From NCBI GenBank assembly GCA_910584045.1, contig CAJTYO010000004.1, forward strand, positions 34,058-98,057: a stretch of DNA of 64,000 bases, read 5' to 3'. The DNA is from an uncultured Oscillospiraceae bacterium (lineage in GTDB: Bacteria > Bacillota > Clostridia > Oscillospirales > Oscillospiraceae). Both the position numbers and the translations under genes were made by a program. The notes beneath the pieces were generated by a model that was given only the letters and a program-made list of their open reading frames with translations, ran no database searches and was not told the DNA's origin. Positions 1 to 8,496 of this stretch are shown here, piece by piece; the first letter of the stretch is position 1; each line of letters starts with the position of its first letter.

Positions 1-3000
1 GAGATGATGCGTCTGGGCCTGGAGGCCACGCCCTGGCGGACGCTGGAGCACATCGCCGGGGTCCACCATGTGGCCGTCAGCGCGGCCAGGGACCTGAAGC
101 GGGCGGGGGTGCCTATCGATCTGCCCCTGGTGTCCGCGGCGGCGGCGGGACATGATATAGGCAAATTTGGATGCCGCCCCGGGGAACGGGTGCCCTATCT
201 CCACTATTACTACACCGATTTGTGGTTCCGCCGCCGCCACATGGAGGACGTGGGCTATGTGGCCGCCAACCACTCGGTCTGGGATCTGGAGCTGGACTAC
301 CTGTCGGCGGAGAGTCTGGCTCTCATCTACGCCGACTTCCGGGTGAAGCAGGAGCGGGGGAAGGATGGGCGGGAGATCACGAAGATATCCACACTGGCCG
401 AGGCCTTCGACGTGATCCTGGGCAAGCTGGACAACGTCACCAATGAGAAGCGGCGGCGCTACACCTTCGTCTATGCCAAGCTGCGGGACTTCGAGCGGTA
501 TATGGTCAGCCTGGGGATGGACGTCACCCTCTCCGGCGCGTCTGTGCCGCCGGCCCCCCGAATTGACGACGCCCTCATGAGCCCCCCCCAGGCGGTGGAG
601 GCTCTGCGTCTGTTGGGCGTGGAGCACAACGTGGCCCTCATGAGCCGCCTGACCGGTCAGAGGAGCTTCGCGGGACTGCTGGAGCAGGCCAGAGGGGAGA
701 CGGACTGGCGGCGGCTGCGGGCCTGCCTGGGGGTGTTCGAGTCCTACTCGGTCTATCTCAGCCAGCCCCAGAAGGTGCAGACCCTGGCCTTCCTCTACGA
801 GCTGCTGATGCATCGGGAGGGGGATATCCGGCGGCAGGCCGCCGCCCTGATGGGGGAGATCATCGCCCGCTTTCACGCGGGCTACGCCAAGGAGCTGCCC
901 GCCGGCCAGCCCGAGGACAGCCGGGAGGCCGCCGGGCTGGAGCAGTGGAGGGTATACCTGCCCAAGCTGATCCGGCCGGACCGCAAGCTGATGGTTCAGC
1001 ACCGCCGGTGGATCAGCTTCACGCTGAAAATGGTGGTCAACTCCCTGCTGGAGAAGTGCGCGCCAGAGCGGCGGGGGGCATTTTTGCGGGAGTTCCTCCT
1101 CTTCTATCGCCGGCCGGAGCGGCTGGAGGACGAGACGGCCTTCCAGCTGCTGGAGACCGCCACGGCGCTGCCGGTGGAGGTGCTGGCCGACCACCAGCGC
1201 TACGACCTCCTCTCCTTCGCCCAGGCCCTCGCCGCCCGGCGGGATGTGACGGTGCGGACGGCGGCGGCGCTGCTGCTGGACTATCTCCGGCCGGCCATAT
1301 CCACCCGGGATGTGATTCTGGGGACGCTGCGGAGCATGGACTGTGGGGACTGCCCCACCCTCTCGCTGCTGCGGGAGCGGATCATGGGGGACTTGACAGG
1401 CCGGAGCGGGCCGCTGGCGCTGCCCAGGGAGGCGGTGTCGGAAATTTTCCTGGACAACCTGAAGACCGCCACGCCGTGGGTTATAAAGGAGGTCAACATC
1501 CGGCTGCTGACCCAGCTGGCCCAGAGCGGCGGGGGCAGTCTGCTGCACATCGCCACGCATCTGACCAATCTGGTCAAGGTCAGCGACCGGGTCACCGTCC
1601 GCCATGCGGCGGGAAACGCCCTGCTGTCTATCGCCGGACTGCTGACGCCGGAGGAGAGCAACGAGGTGGCGGTGGAGCTGTGCCGGGGACTGGAGATCGG
1701 ACAGCAGGAGTTTGCCAAGTACATCCCCGGGTATCTGGGCAGATTCAGCCTGTGGCTGCCGCCGGTTCAGCTGGAGGAGATTCTGCGGGAGCTGGAGGGC
1801 TCCCTGTGCTCCTCCAACGCCCGGGTGGCCTGCGCCGCGCTGGATACGGTGGGGGTGATCTATGAGGAGTACGACACGTACCGGGTGCGTTTCCCGGAGG
1901 CGGACGAGGTCTACCGCCGCCGTCGGGAGCGGCTGCTGGGAATGCTGCTCAAGGGGCTGGCGGGCTTCCGCAGCGAGGTGCGGCAGGAGGCTCTGTTCGT
2001 CCTGGGCCGCCATGTGTTTGGCTCGGAGGTCCTGGGAGTTCACGAGAAGCGGCGGGCCTTTTTGCTGACGCTGAAGAAAATTCTCTCCCTGCTGCGCGCG
2101 GACCAGGGGGACGAGCTGACCTTCTACTACCGCGCCGCCATGCTGGGGCGGCTGTACCGGTTTCTCACGGAGCAGGAGCTGCTCCACGGGGGCTTCCGGT
2201 TCGAGGCGCCCCGGCCCGTGGCCTTCTTCCCCGGCACCTTCGACCCCTTTACCCTGTCCCACAAGGGCATCGTGCGGGCCATACGGGATCTGGGGTATGA
2301 GGTGCTGCTGGCCATCGACGAGTTCTCCTGGTCCAAGAAGACCCAGCCCCATCGTATCCGCCGCCGTCTGGCTGCGATCTCCACGGCGGACGAGTTCCAT
2401 GTCCAGATTTTCCCGGAGAACTTTCCGGTGAACATCGCCAACCCGGAGAATCTGGCGGCCCTGCGTTCCGCCTTCCCGGGCAGAGAGGTGGCTATTGTGG
2501 CGGGCAGCGACGTGGTGGCCAACGCCTCCTGCTATCGCGCGGAGCCCCAGGAGAGCTCCATCCACGGCTTCGACCACATCATCTTCCGCCGGGATCAGGG
2601 GGGAAGAGCCGACCGCCACGACTACAGAGCTATCACTGGCCGGGTGGTGGAGCTGAAGCTGCCCACCCATCTGGAGGAGATCAGCTCCACCCGCATCCGG
2701 GAGGCCATCGACCAGGGGCGGGACATCTCCAACCTCATCGACCCGGTGGCCCAGGAATTTATCTATCTCCACGGGCTGTACCTGCGGGAGCCCCAGGACA
2801 AGCCCCTGCTGCGCCTGGAGGAGCTGGAGTTCCAGAGGTGTCTGGAGCTGACGGAGGAGGTGGCGTCCGCTCTGCGCGGCTCGGTTCTGGCCGCTCACCC
2901 TGATCCGGGAGGGCTGTGCGGCACGCTTCGTCGGCTGGGAGACCACCTGTGCCTGCTGCGGCGGGGGGAGGAGGTGCTGGGCTTTGCCGGGTTCCGATGC

Positions 3001-4311
3001 CTGGAGTCCAGTCAGATCTTTTCCCGGCTGGGCAGCGCACAGCTGAGCGCGTATATCCGCCGGGAGACCGGCGGGCGGGTGCTGGTTATCAGCGGCATCT
3101 ACGTCCCCAAGGGGCCCGCACAGCTGGATCTGTGCCAGCTGCTGTTGACAGAGGTGCTCACCCTGGCCCTGCGGCAGGAGTTTACCTGCGCCCTCTTCTG
3201 CCCGGCGGAGGCGGTGGTGCCCTACGTTCGGGAGATATTGTTCCTTCAAGGCTTCGTCCCCGCCCCGGTAGAGGGGCAGGAAGTGCTGGCGGTGGATATG
3301 CGCCGCCCCATCGTGCTGACACGCAACATAGAGACCACCATCAAGTCCCCCTTCAACGCCAATGTCCGTGTGTTGGCGGCCCTGTCCAACGCCCACCGGC
3401 GGCTGCAGAGGGCGCTGACGGAGATGTATCCGGGGTGCCTGGTGCTGTCTATGTCGGCGGGGGTGGTGTATCAGCGGCTGCTGCGGCGGATTGCCGCGTG
3501 CAACGGCGTGTCCCCCCAGCCCGCCGAGCCCCGGGTTCTGGGGGAGTGCATCTGCGTCCCCTTCGGCAAGATTCTGCGGGGTGTGGCGGTGCCCAACACC
3601 GTCACCAAGACCCTCCACACCGATAAGGTCTATGAGCCGGACCTCTCCCGGTTTACCGTAGAGGCGTACCCCTTCTACTCCCCTCTGGCCGACCAGGTGC
3701 GGACCATCCGGGCCTTCGACCGGCCTGTCATCCTGGTGGACGATATGCTCCACGACGGCAAGCGCATCCGCGCCCTGGCCCCCCTGTTGGAGGAGACCGG
3801 GGCCAGCGTACGGCAGGTGCTGGTGGGCTACCTGACCGGCATGGGGCGGGACACCATGGAGCAGCTTGGGTATCCGGTGGACAGTGTGTACTATCTGCCC
3901 AACCTGCGTCTGCGCTTTGTGGAGTCCACCCTGTACCCCTTCATCGGGGGCGACACGGTGCGGCGCAGCGAGCCCATGGCCGGAGGGCTCCAGGCGGCGG
4001 TGAACCGCATCTTCCCCTATGCCGCCCCGGACCTCAGCGAGGACTGCGCCGACGGATCTACCTACCACCTGAGCTTGTGCTGCCTGGAGAACGCCCGGGA
4101 CATCCTGCTGACCTTGGAGACGGAGTACCGCCGCCTCTATGCCCGGAATCTTACCCTCAGCCGACTGGGAGAGGCGGTGATCCTGCCCCTCTGCCCGGAC
4201 AAGGGCAGCTGTATGTCCTACGACCTGAACCGCTCCGCGTCCACCTATTTGGACAACGACATCGAGATGCTTAAACGGCTGCAGGCCAATTTTAAGATTG
4301 TGATTGGATGA
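1..4311 (+). CDS. HD / HEAT-like / nucleotidyltransferase / GNAT-like / phosphoribosyltransferase fusion protein (5'-partial)
   Basis: The frame is open from base 1, and the first ATG (base 4) has no visible ribosome site, so the true start is probably upstream. About 1,435 residues are visible. Residues 1-170 form an HD-hydrolase-like domain (HH at 21-22, HD at 50-51, then H79 and H90). Residues 200-720 are alpha-helical with HEAT-like repeats. Residues 738-920 are an NMN/pantetheine-adenylyltransferase-like domain with GTFDPFTLSHKG and the late SSTRIR motif. Residues about 940-1090 look GNAT-like (weaker call). Residues about 1100-1330 contain a PRPP-loop motif, VILVDDMLHDGKR. The stop overlaps the next start (ATGA). 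Known: these folds act on nucleotides and on PRPP. The combination suggests a nucleotide- or NAD-related role, but I do not recognise the protein as a named enzyme. Confidence 0.75.
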   Translation, partial: EMMRLGLEATPWRTLEHIAGVHHVAVSAARDLKRAGVPIDLPLVSAAAAGHDIGKFGCRPGERVPYLHYYYTDLWFRRRHMEDVGYVAANHSVWDLELDYLSAESLALIYADFRVKQERGKDGREITKISTLAEAFDVILGKLDNVTNEKRRRYTFVYAKLRDFERYMVSLGMDVTLSGASVPPAPRIDDALMSPPQAVEALRLLGVEHNVALMSRLTGQRSFAGLLEQARGETDWRRLRACLGVFESYSVYLSQPQKVQTLAFLYELLMHREGDIRRQAAALMGEIIARFHAGYAKELPAGQPEDSREAAGLEQWRVYLPKLIRPDRKLMVQHRRWISFTLKMVVNSLLEKCAPERRGAFLREFLLFYRRPERLEDETAFQLLETATALPVEVLADHQRYDLLSFAQALAARRDVTVRTAAALLLDYLRPAISTRDVILGTLRSMDCGDCPTLSLLRERIMGDLTGRSGPLALPREAVSEIFLDNLKTATPWVIKEVNIRLLTQLAQSGGGSLLHIATHLTNLVKVSDRVTVRHAAGNALLSIAGLLTPEESNEVAVELCRGLEIGQQEFAKYIPGYLGRFSLWLPPVQLEEILRELEGSLCSSNARVACAALDTVGVIYEEYDTYRVRFPEADEVYRRRRERLLGMLLKGLAGFRSEVRQEALFVLGRHVFGSEVLGVHEKRRAFLLTLKKILSLLRADQGDELTFYYRAAMLGRLYRFLTEQELLHGGFRFEAPRPVAFFPGTFDPFTLSHKGIVRAIRDLGYEVLLAIDEFSWSKKTQPHRIRRRLAAISTADEFHVQIFPENFPVNIANPENLAALRSAFPGREVAIVAGSDVVANASCYRAEPQESSIHGFDHIIFRRDQGGRADRHDYRAITGRVVELKLPTHLEEISSTRIREAIDQGRDISNLIDPVAQEFIYLHGLYLREPQDKPLLRLEELEFQRCLELTEEVASALRGSVLAAHPDPGGLCGTLRRLGDHLCLLRRGEEVLGFAGFRCLESSQIFSRLGSAQLSAYIRRETGGRVLVISGIYVPKGPAQLDLCQLLLTEVLTLALRQEFTCALFCPAEAVVPYVREILFLQGFVPAPVEGQEVLAVDMRRPIVLTRNIETTIKSPFNANVRVLAALSNAHRRLQRALTEMYPGCLVLSMSAGVVYQRLLRRIAACNGVSPQPAEPRVLGECICVPFGKILRGVAVPNTVTKTLHTDKVYEPDLSRFTVEAYPFYSPLADQVRTIRAFDRPVILVDDMLHDGKRIRALAPLLEETGASVRQVLVGYLTGMGRDTMEQLGYPVDSVYYLPNLRLRFVESTLYPFIGGDTVRRSEPMAGGLQAAVNRIFPYAAPDLSEDCADGSTYHLSLCCLENARDILLTLETEYRRLYARNLTLSRLGEAVILPLCPDKGSCMSYDLNRSASTYLDNDIEMLKRLQANFKIVIG

Positions 4312-5315
4312 CGACAATGGAATACGATTTGTATAATAGCAGAGAAATATATGATTTTCCTCCCTTTCCCACTGCCCCTCTGCCGGGGACGCCGTCCAGG
4401 AAGAGCCTATATCGGGTCCACTTACTGGCTCTGGGGGATGTGGGCAGTACGCTGGCCACGGGGCTGCGGCTTATGGGCGGGGATGTGATCTCCGCCCTGG
4501 GCATCTGCGATCTTCGGGAGGGGGTGACCCAGCGGTGGGAGTTCGAGCTGAACCAGATACAGGGACCGGGGGAGAAGCGATTCCCGCCAGTAGAAATTGT
4601 GGACGTTGATCACATTCTGGACTGCGATGTGTTTCTCTTTTGCGCCTCCCGCTTTGTGCCGGATACGGCGGTGAAGAGCGGCGACGTGCGCATGGCGCAG
4701 TATGAGCTGAACCGTCCTCTGGCGGCCAGCTATGGCCGCATGGCCCGAGAGAAGGGCTTCCAGGGTATGTTCTGCGTGGTCAGCGACCCGGTGGATCAAC
4801 TCTGCCGGGCGGTTCTGACGGAGAGCAGCAGGAATGAGGCTGGAGAGATGGACGAACGCGGGCTGCGTCCCGGCCAAATCCGGGGCTTCGGACTGGGGGT
4901 CATGAACGCCCGGGCCATGTACTTTGCGCGGAAGGACAGTCGTTTTGCCTCCTACCTCACCGAGGGCCGGGCCTTCGGCCCCCACGGGGAGGGGCTGATC
5001 ATTGCCAACTCCATTGAGCGCTATGACGACGCTCTGTCCCGGGAGCTGACGGAGCTGACCAAACGAGCCAATCTGCACATGCGGGAGCTGGGGTACAAGC
5101 CCTATGTGGCCCCGGCGCTGTCCTCAGGGGCGCTGTCCCTCCTGGCCTGCCTTCGGGGGGAGTGGCAGTACTCGTCTGTGTATCTTGGAGGGGTGTACTT
5201 CGGTGTGAAAAACCGGCTGACGGAGGGCGGCTGTGAAGTGGAACAGCTTGATATTCTGGAACTCCTGGCGGATCGGATGCGGGAGACGGCGGCGTATCTG
5301 CGGGGGATCGAATGA
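4308..5315 (+). CDS. divergent malate/lactate dehydrogenase-like NAD-binding protein
   Basis: 335 residues. An N-terminal Rossmann motif (ALGDVGSTLATGL) starts near residue 41. VSDPVDQLC sits where the LDH/MDH family has NPVDxLT, and FGPHGEGL sits where the family has the catalytic-histidine motif GxHGxS. The substrate-arginine region reads GLGVMNARAMYFAR. So the fold is LDH/MDH-like, but several family positions are altered and the substrate cannot be assigned. The start ATG overlaps the TGA of the preceding fusion gene, implying translational coupling and a shared process. A hairpin follows at 5462. It could be a catalytically changed hydroxyacid dehydrogenase or a pure NAD-binding partner. 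Confidence 0.7.
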   Translation: MTTMEYDLYNSREIYDFPPFPTAPLPGTPSRKSLYRVHLLALGDVGSTLATGLRLMGGDVISALGICDLREGVTQRWEFELNQIQGPGEKRFPPVEIVDVDHILDCDVFLFCASRFVPDTAVKSGDVRMAQYELNRPLAASYGRMAREKGFQGMFCVVSDPVDQLCRAVLTESSRNEAGEMDERGLRPGQIRGFGLGVMNARAMYFARKDSRFASYLTEGRAFGPHGEGLIIANSIERYDDALSRELTELTKRANLHMRELGYKPYVAPALSSGALSLLACLRGEWQYSSVYLGGVYFGVKNRLTEGGCEVEQLDILELLADRMRETAAYLRGIE

Positions 5316-5370
5316 TACTTTTTCATAAAAAAGTATCAAAAAACCTTAACCTGGGGAGTAAAACCAATAC

Positions 5371-5444
5371 TATTCCGGGATTTCTGCTCGGCGTTAGGCG
5401 TGCGGCGGGTGATGATATGACTCTCCTGACGTGGGAATAGTATG
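5371..5444. repeat. dispersed intergenic repeat, copy A
   Basis: A stretch in the 5316-5507 gap matches 35239-35304. Shared blocks include TTTCTGC-CGGCGT-AGGCG-GCGGCGG, then CTCCTG and GGAATAGTATG-like ends. Copy A has a short insertion relative to copy B. No ORF explains the similarity. Two partial relatives lie at 16975-17030 and 17335-17369. Confidence 0.55.
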
Positions 5445-5461
5445 GGACAGTACAGACTAAA

Positions 5462-5492
5462 CAGGACCGGGGACTCAAAGTCCCCGGTCCTG
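5462..5492. terminator. 12-13 bp hairpin between convergent genes
   Basis: CAGGACCGGGGA pairs perfectly with TCCCCGGTCCTG around a short loop. It lies between the plus-strand dehydrogenase-like gene and the minus-strand YesL-like gene. A short T run (CCGTTTTA) follows on the plus strand, so it probably ends the first operon and perhaps works both ways. Confidence 0.75.
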
Positions 5493-5507
5493 CCGTTTTA
5501 TATGCGT

Positions 5508-6137
5508 TTATGTCTTCGTGGGGTCTTTTTTCGGCGGCATATGCTTTGAAAAAGCCCGCTCGATCAGCAGCGAGGCTGCCAGTGCCTCCGTACAGGGAAC
5601 AAAGCAAATCGGAAACAGAAATCGCCAGCAGGTCCACACGCTCCCCGCCAGCAGCAGCGCCAGCAGGAGGCTGGAGGGCAGATGGACGATGAAAAACTGT
5701 CCCGCCGTCCGGTTCAGCGCCCGGAGAGAGAATTCAAACCGGGACAGCAGGGGGAACATCCAAGACGCCACCCCCAGTACAAGGAACAGCAGCGCCGCGA
5801 ACACCACCGCCAGCGCCAGCACCGGTCCGGGGGCTTGGACCGCCGTTCCGATCATCGATCCGCCCCACAGCAGCACAGCGGCCGCCGCACCCCATAGCAG
5901 AGTGGCCAGAGTGGCTGTCTTCAGCTCCCGGCGGAAGGTGCGGAAAAACCGGGCATAGGCCCCCGGCTCGTCCCGCCGGATACCGTGGACGGCGGCGTCA
6001 TACAGCGCGGTGGAGGCCGCGCCCGCAGTCACCAGCGGGATGCTGCAGAAAAACCAGAGGATGCTCAGCACCATCACGTCCAAAATCCGGCTGCACCAGC
6101 GCCAGAAAAAGGCGTCCGGATTGAAAAGATTCCCCAT
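5508..6137 (-). CDS. YesL-like (DUF624) multi-pass membrane protein
   Basis: 209 residues with hydrophobic segments near residues 17-40, 75-95, 100-125 and 145-175. The opening MGNLFNPDAFFWRWCSRILD and the SIPLVTAGAASTALYDA stretch are typical of the YesL/DUF624 family. That family often sits beside sugar ABC importers and YesM/YesN kinases, but its biochemical role is unknown. The start is 8 bases after the stop of the SGNH hydrolase gene, so the two are probably co-transcribed with the ROK gene as the left arm of the amino-sugar island. No strong ribosome site is visible. Confidence 0.75.
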   Translation of the reverse strand: MGNLFNPDAFFWRWCSRILDVMVLSILWFFCSIPLVTAGAASTALYDAAVHGIRRDEPGAYARFFRTFRRELKTATLATLLWGAAAAVLLWGGSMIGTAVQAPGPVLALAVVFAALLFLVLGVASWMFPLLSRFEFSLRALNRTAGQFFIVHLPSSLLLALLLAGSVWTCWRFLFPICFVPCTEALAASLLIERAFSKHMPPKKDPTKT

Positions 6138-6144
6138 CTGAGAA

Positions 6145-6816
6145 TCAGGCCAGCGTCGGGATCAGCTTCGCCAGCGCGGCGGCAAGAGAGGCGTGGCCTC
6201 GACGGGTCAGGTGCATGAAATCAATGGTGTTGAACTCCGCGCCGCACTCGTTGGCGTCCAGGAAATGACAGCCCGCCTCCTGGGCAACACGCCTGTAGTA
6301 GGCGGGGAGGGCTTTGGACTTCTCCACGCAGCCGCAGCCCATGGTCCCCATCTCATCGGCCACCGGGGAGGTCAGTATGCCGCTGTCGATGGCGGGCGGG
6401 GCGATGATAAGGATGTTCGGCTTTCCGCCGGGGCCCCAGCAGTCGATGGTCTGCGCCATCTGCACCAGGCGGCGCATCCCCAGACTGATGGCGAAAGCGT
6501 TCGTGCCGAAGCGCTCCTTGGTGTCGTTGGTGCCCAGCATGATGATCAGCAGGCTCACCGGCTCGTGGCTCTTCAGGCAGGGCCAGAGGTAGTGGAGGGC
6601 GTCCAACCCGTCGTACAGCGGGTCTTGAAAAACGGTGGTGCGCCCCGATACGCCCTCCTCATATACCTTGTACGCATCCCCCAGGGCCTTTTGCAGCAGA
6701 CAGGTCCAGCGCTCATCCTCGTTGAACCGGGCCAGATGGGGGTCGGCGCAGTCGGCGGGATCGGCACAGTAGCCGTGGGTGTTGGAATCGCCCAGACAGA
6801 TGATGTGCTTTTTCAT
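6145..6816 (-). CDS. SGNH/GDSL-family hydrolase
   Basis: 223 residues. Block I is CLGDSNTHGY with the nucleophile Ser at the N-terminus, block III is MLGTNDTKERFG, and the C-terminal Asp-His pair is in TIDFMHLT. No signal peptide is visible, so the enzyme is probably cytoplasmic. Known: such enzymes remove acyl groups from carbohydrates. Inference: between a ROK protein and a sialic-acid cluster, a sugar O-acetylesterase (for instance removing O-acetyl groups from sialic acid or GlcNAc derivatives) is a reasonable guess, but the substrate cannot be read from the sequence. A GGAG lies about 10 bases before the start. Confidence 0.85.
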   Translation of the reverse strand: MKKHIICLGDSNTHGYCADPADCADPHLARFNEDERWTCLLQKALGDAYKVYEEGVSGRTTVFQDPLYDGLDALHYLWPCLKSHEPVSLLIIMLGTNDTKERFGTNAFAISLGMRRLVQMAQTIDCWGPGGKPNILIIAPPAIDSGILTSPVADEMGTMGCGCVEKSKALPAYYRRVAQEAGCHFLDANECGAEFNTIDFMHLTRRGHASLAAALAKLIPTLA

Positions 6817-6830
6817 CGCTGCAACACTCC

Positions 6831-8213
6831 TTACTTCAAAATCTCCGGCAGGGATGCCGCGGCGGCGGACTGACCCACCCGGCGGAACTTCTCGTCGGGG
6901 AGGGTGGGGTTGATCTGAGCGGCAATCTCCGGGTACTCGTCCGCCATGACCTCCTTACAGGTGGAGAGGATCAGATCTCCGCCCTTGCCGGACATGACCC
7001 GGCCCAGCAGCAGCACGTGGTGGAAGTGATACAGATCGAAGTAGAAGGCCAGGGCGTGGGCCAGATACACGCCGATGGAGCTGTATACGTCGGCGGCCCG
7101 GGGATCGTCCTCGGCCATGAGTTTCTGGACCGCCTTCAGCTTCTCGGCGGGGGAGAGGGACTCGTCCAGGGCAATGCCGGCCCGGGGGGCCAGCTTGATG
7201 ACGGAGTCCTGGGAGAAGTACTTCACGCCGCAGCCGATGTCGCCGCTCCACTCGTCCCGCATGGCGTCGGGAGCCGCGTCCACGGGGACGAAGGCCAGCT
7301 CGTTGAGCCACCCGGTGATCCGCCCCTGGGGGTCCACATAGCCCACGGCTTCGCTGGTGCCCATGGCGATGCCCAGCACGTTGTCCTCCTCCAGGCTCAT
7401 GGCCCCGGCCAGGGCGGACACGTCGCCGTCGTTGGCCACGGCGTAGGGCACATTTCCAAAGGTGTCGGTGATGGCGCGGATATAGATGTCCTTCACCTTG
7501 GCGTCGAAGAGGTCCTTGGGCACCTGGAGGAACAGGGAGGCGTTCATGGTGCGGTCGTTGATATACACGCCGGCGGAGCTGACGCCCACCGCGTCCACCC
7601 GGGGCATGTGCTCCGCGGCGGACTTGAGGGCGGCGACGATGCCGTCATAGTGGTAGTCGGGGTCGGAATTGGTCTTGGGGAACCAGACCACCTCCTCGGA
7701 GAAAACGCTCTCGCCGTCGATGACGGCGGACACCTTCCGGTCGCTGCCGCCCGCGTCGAAGCCGATGCGGCAGCCGTCCAGGTGACGGCCGATGGCCTTG
7801 GGGCTGTCCTTCGTCTGGGGCAGGGTTTCGCAGGAGACCACCTCAAAGGGGTGCTCAAAGACGTTGGCCATGTAGTCCCAGTCGAATTCCTGGCAGCCGC
7901 CGGCGGAGTATGCCTCCTTTAAATACTTGCAGATGTCCTCGCTGCCCCGGACATAGACCTTGAAGCCGCCCTTCATCCACAGCAGGGTCTTGACAACCCG
8001 GTTGACGTAGTAGCAGTCGGCCTCCCGCATCTCCGGCGTACCATGAATAAAGGTCTCGCACACGGCCATCTCGCCGCCGGAGCGCTCCACAGCCAAACCC
8101 AGGGGCTGTTTCGCGTCCCGCAGGAATGCCTGGTTGAATTTATACAGGGGCATATAATCGGGGTCCAGCTTGGGAGAATGCCGCAGGGTCACCTCAATGC
8201 CAAAACGGTTCAT
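6831..8213 (-). CDS. atypical ROK/ASKHA-fold sugar kinase-like protein with long N-terminal extension
   Basis: 460 residues against about 300 for normal ROK kinases. The first ~165 residues are an unassigned domain. The sugar-kinase fold then starts with GFDAGGSDRKVSAV (phosphate-1 motif), followed by GVSSAGVYIND, the catalytic-Asp motif VANDGDVSAL and GIAMGTSEAVG. The usual ROK zinc motif CxCGxxGCxE is absent; the corresponding region has DIGCGVKYF. GGAGG lies 7 bases before the ATG. Divergent from the epimerase/transporter operon, it is the best local candidate for the N-acetylmannosamine kinase step, but the missing zinc site makes a regulatory or non-standard role possible. Confidence 0.7.
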   Translation of the reverse strand: MNRFGIEVTLRHSPKLDPDYMPLYKFNQAFLRDAKQPLGLAVERSGGEMAVCETFIHGTPEMREADCYYVNRVVKTLLWMKGGFKVYVRGSEDICKYLKEAYSAGGCQEFDWDYMANVFEHPFEVVSCETLPQTKDSPKAIGRHLDGCRIGFDAGGSDRKVSAVIDGESVFSEEVVWFPKTNSDPDYHYDGIVAALKSAAEHMPRVDAVGVSSAGVYINDRTMNASLFLQVPKDLFDAKVKDIYIRAITDTFGNVPYAVANDGDVSALAGAMSLEEDNVLGIAMGTSEAVGYVDPQGRITGWLNELAFVPVDAAPDAMRDEWSGDIGCGVKYFSQDSVIKLAPRAGIALDESLSPAEKLKAVQKLMAEDDPRAADVYSSIGVYLAHALAFYFDLYHFHHVLLLGRVMSGKGGDLILSTCKEVMADEYPEIAAQINPTLPDEKFRRVGQSAAAASLPEILK

Positions 8214-8353
8214 AGTAACGTACCTCCATCATCCTTATCCGCTCTTCCCGCCGGTCTCGGCGGGACAGCTGTCTCCGCTATTGTACCACGGACGAAACCG
8301 TCTGTCACGTCTTTTCGTCAAAAAAGAGAAAAGAACTTTCGAAACGATTTGGC

Positions 8354-8382
8354 TTGAAAAATTGTTTTCACTGTGATAGGAT
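8354..8382 (+). promoter_or_regulatory. predicted promoter of the amino-sugar operon, with overlapping palindrome
   Basis: TTGAAA (8354-8359), a 17-base spacer and TAGGAT (8377-8382). The palindrome TGAAAAATTGTTTTCA (8355-8370) overlaps the -35 box and spacer, which is where a repressor would block RNA polymerase. Confidence 0.55.
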
Positions 8383-8395
8383 AACACGGTGAGCT

Positions 8396-8448
8396 GTGAA
8401 ATTTCACCAAAGCGCGGCCTGCCGGCCCGCTCCCACAGGTGAAATTTC
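8396..8448. promoter_or_regulatory. two GTGAAATTTC operator-like sites in the ROK/epimerase divergent region
   Basis: GTGAAATTTCAC at 8396-8407 is a perfect 12-base palindrome, and GTGAAATTTC recurs at 8439-8448, touching a TATAAT box at 8449. The TGAAA..TTTCA arms match the type of palindrome bound by RpiR-family regulators, one of which is encoded at 9739. Regulation by it is inferred. Confidence 0.5.
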
Positions 8449-8496
8449 TATAATGAAGGGAAAAACGTTATTTTATTGAGAAAGGTGAGGAGAACG

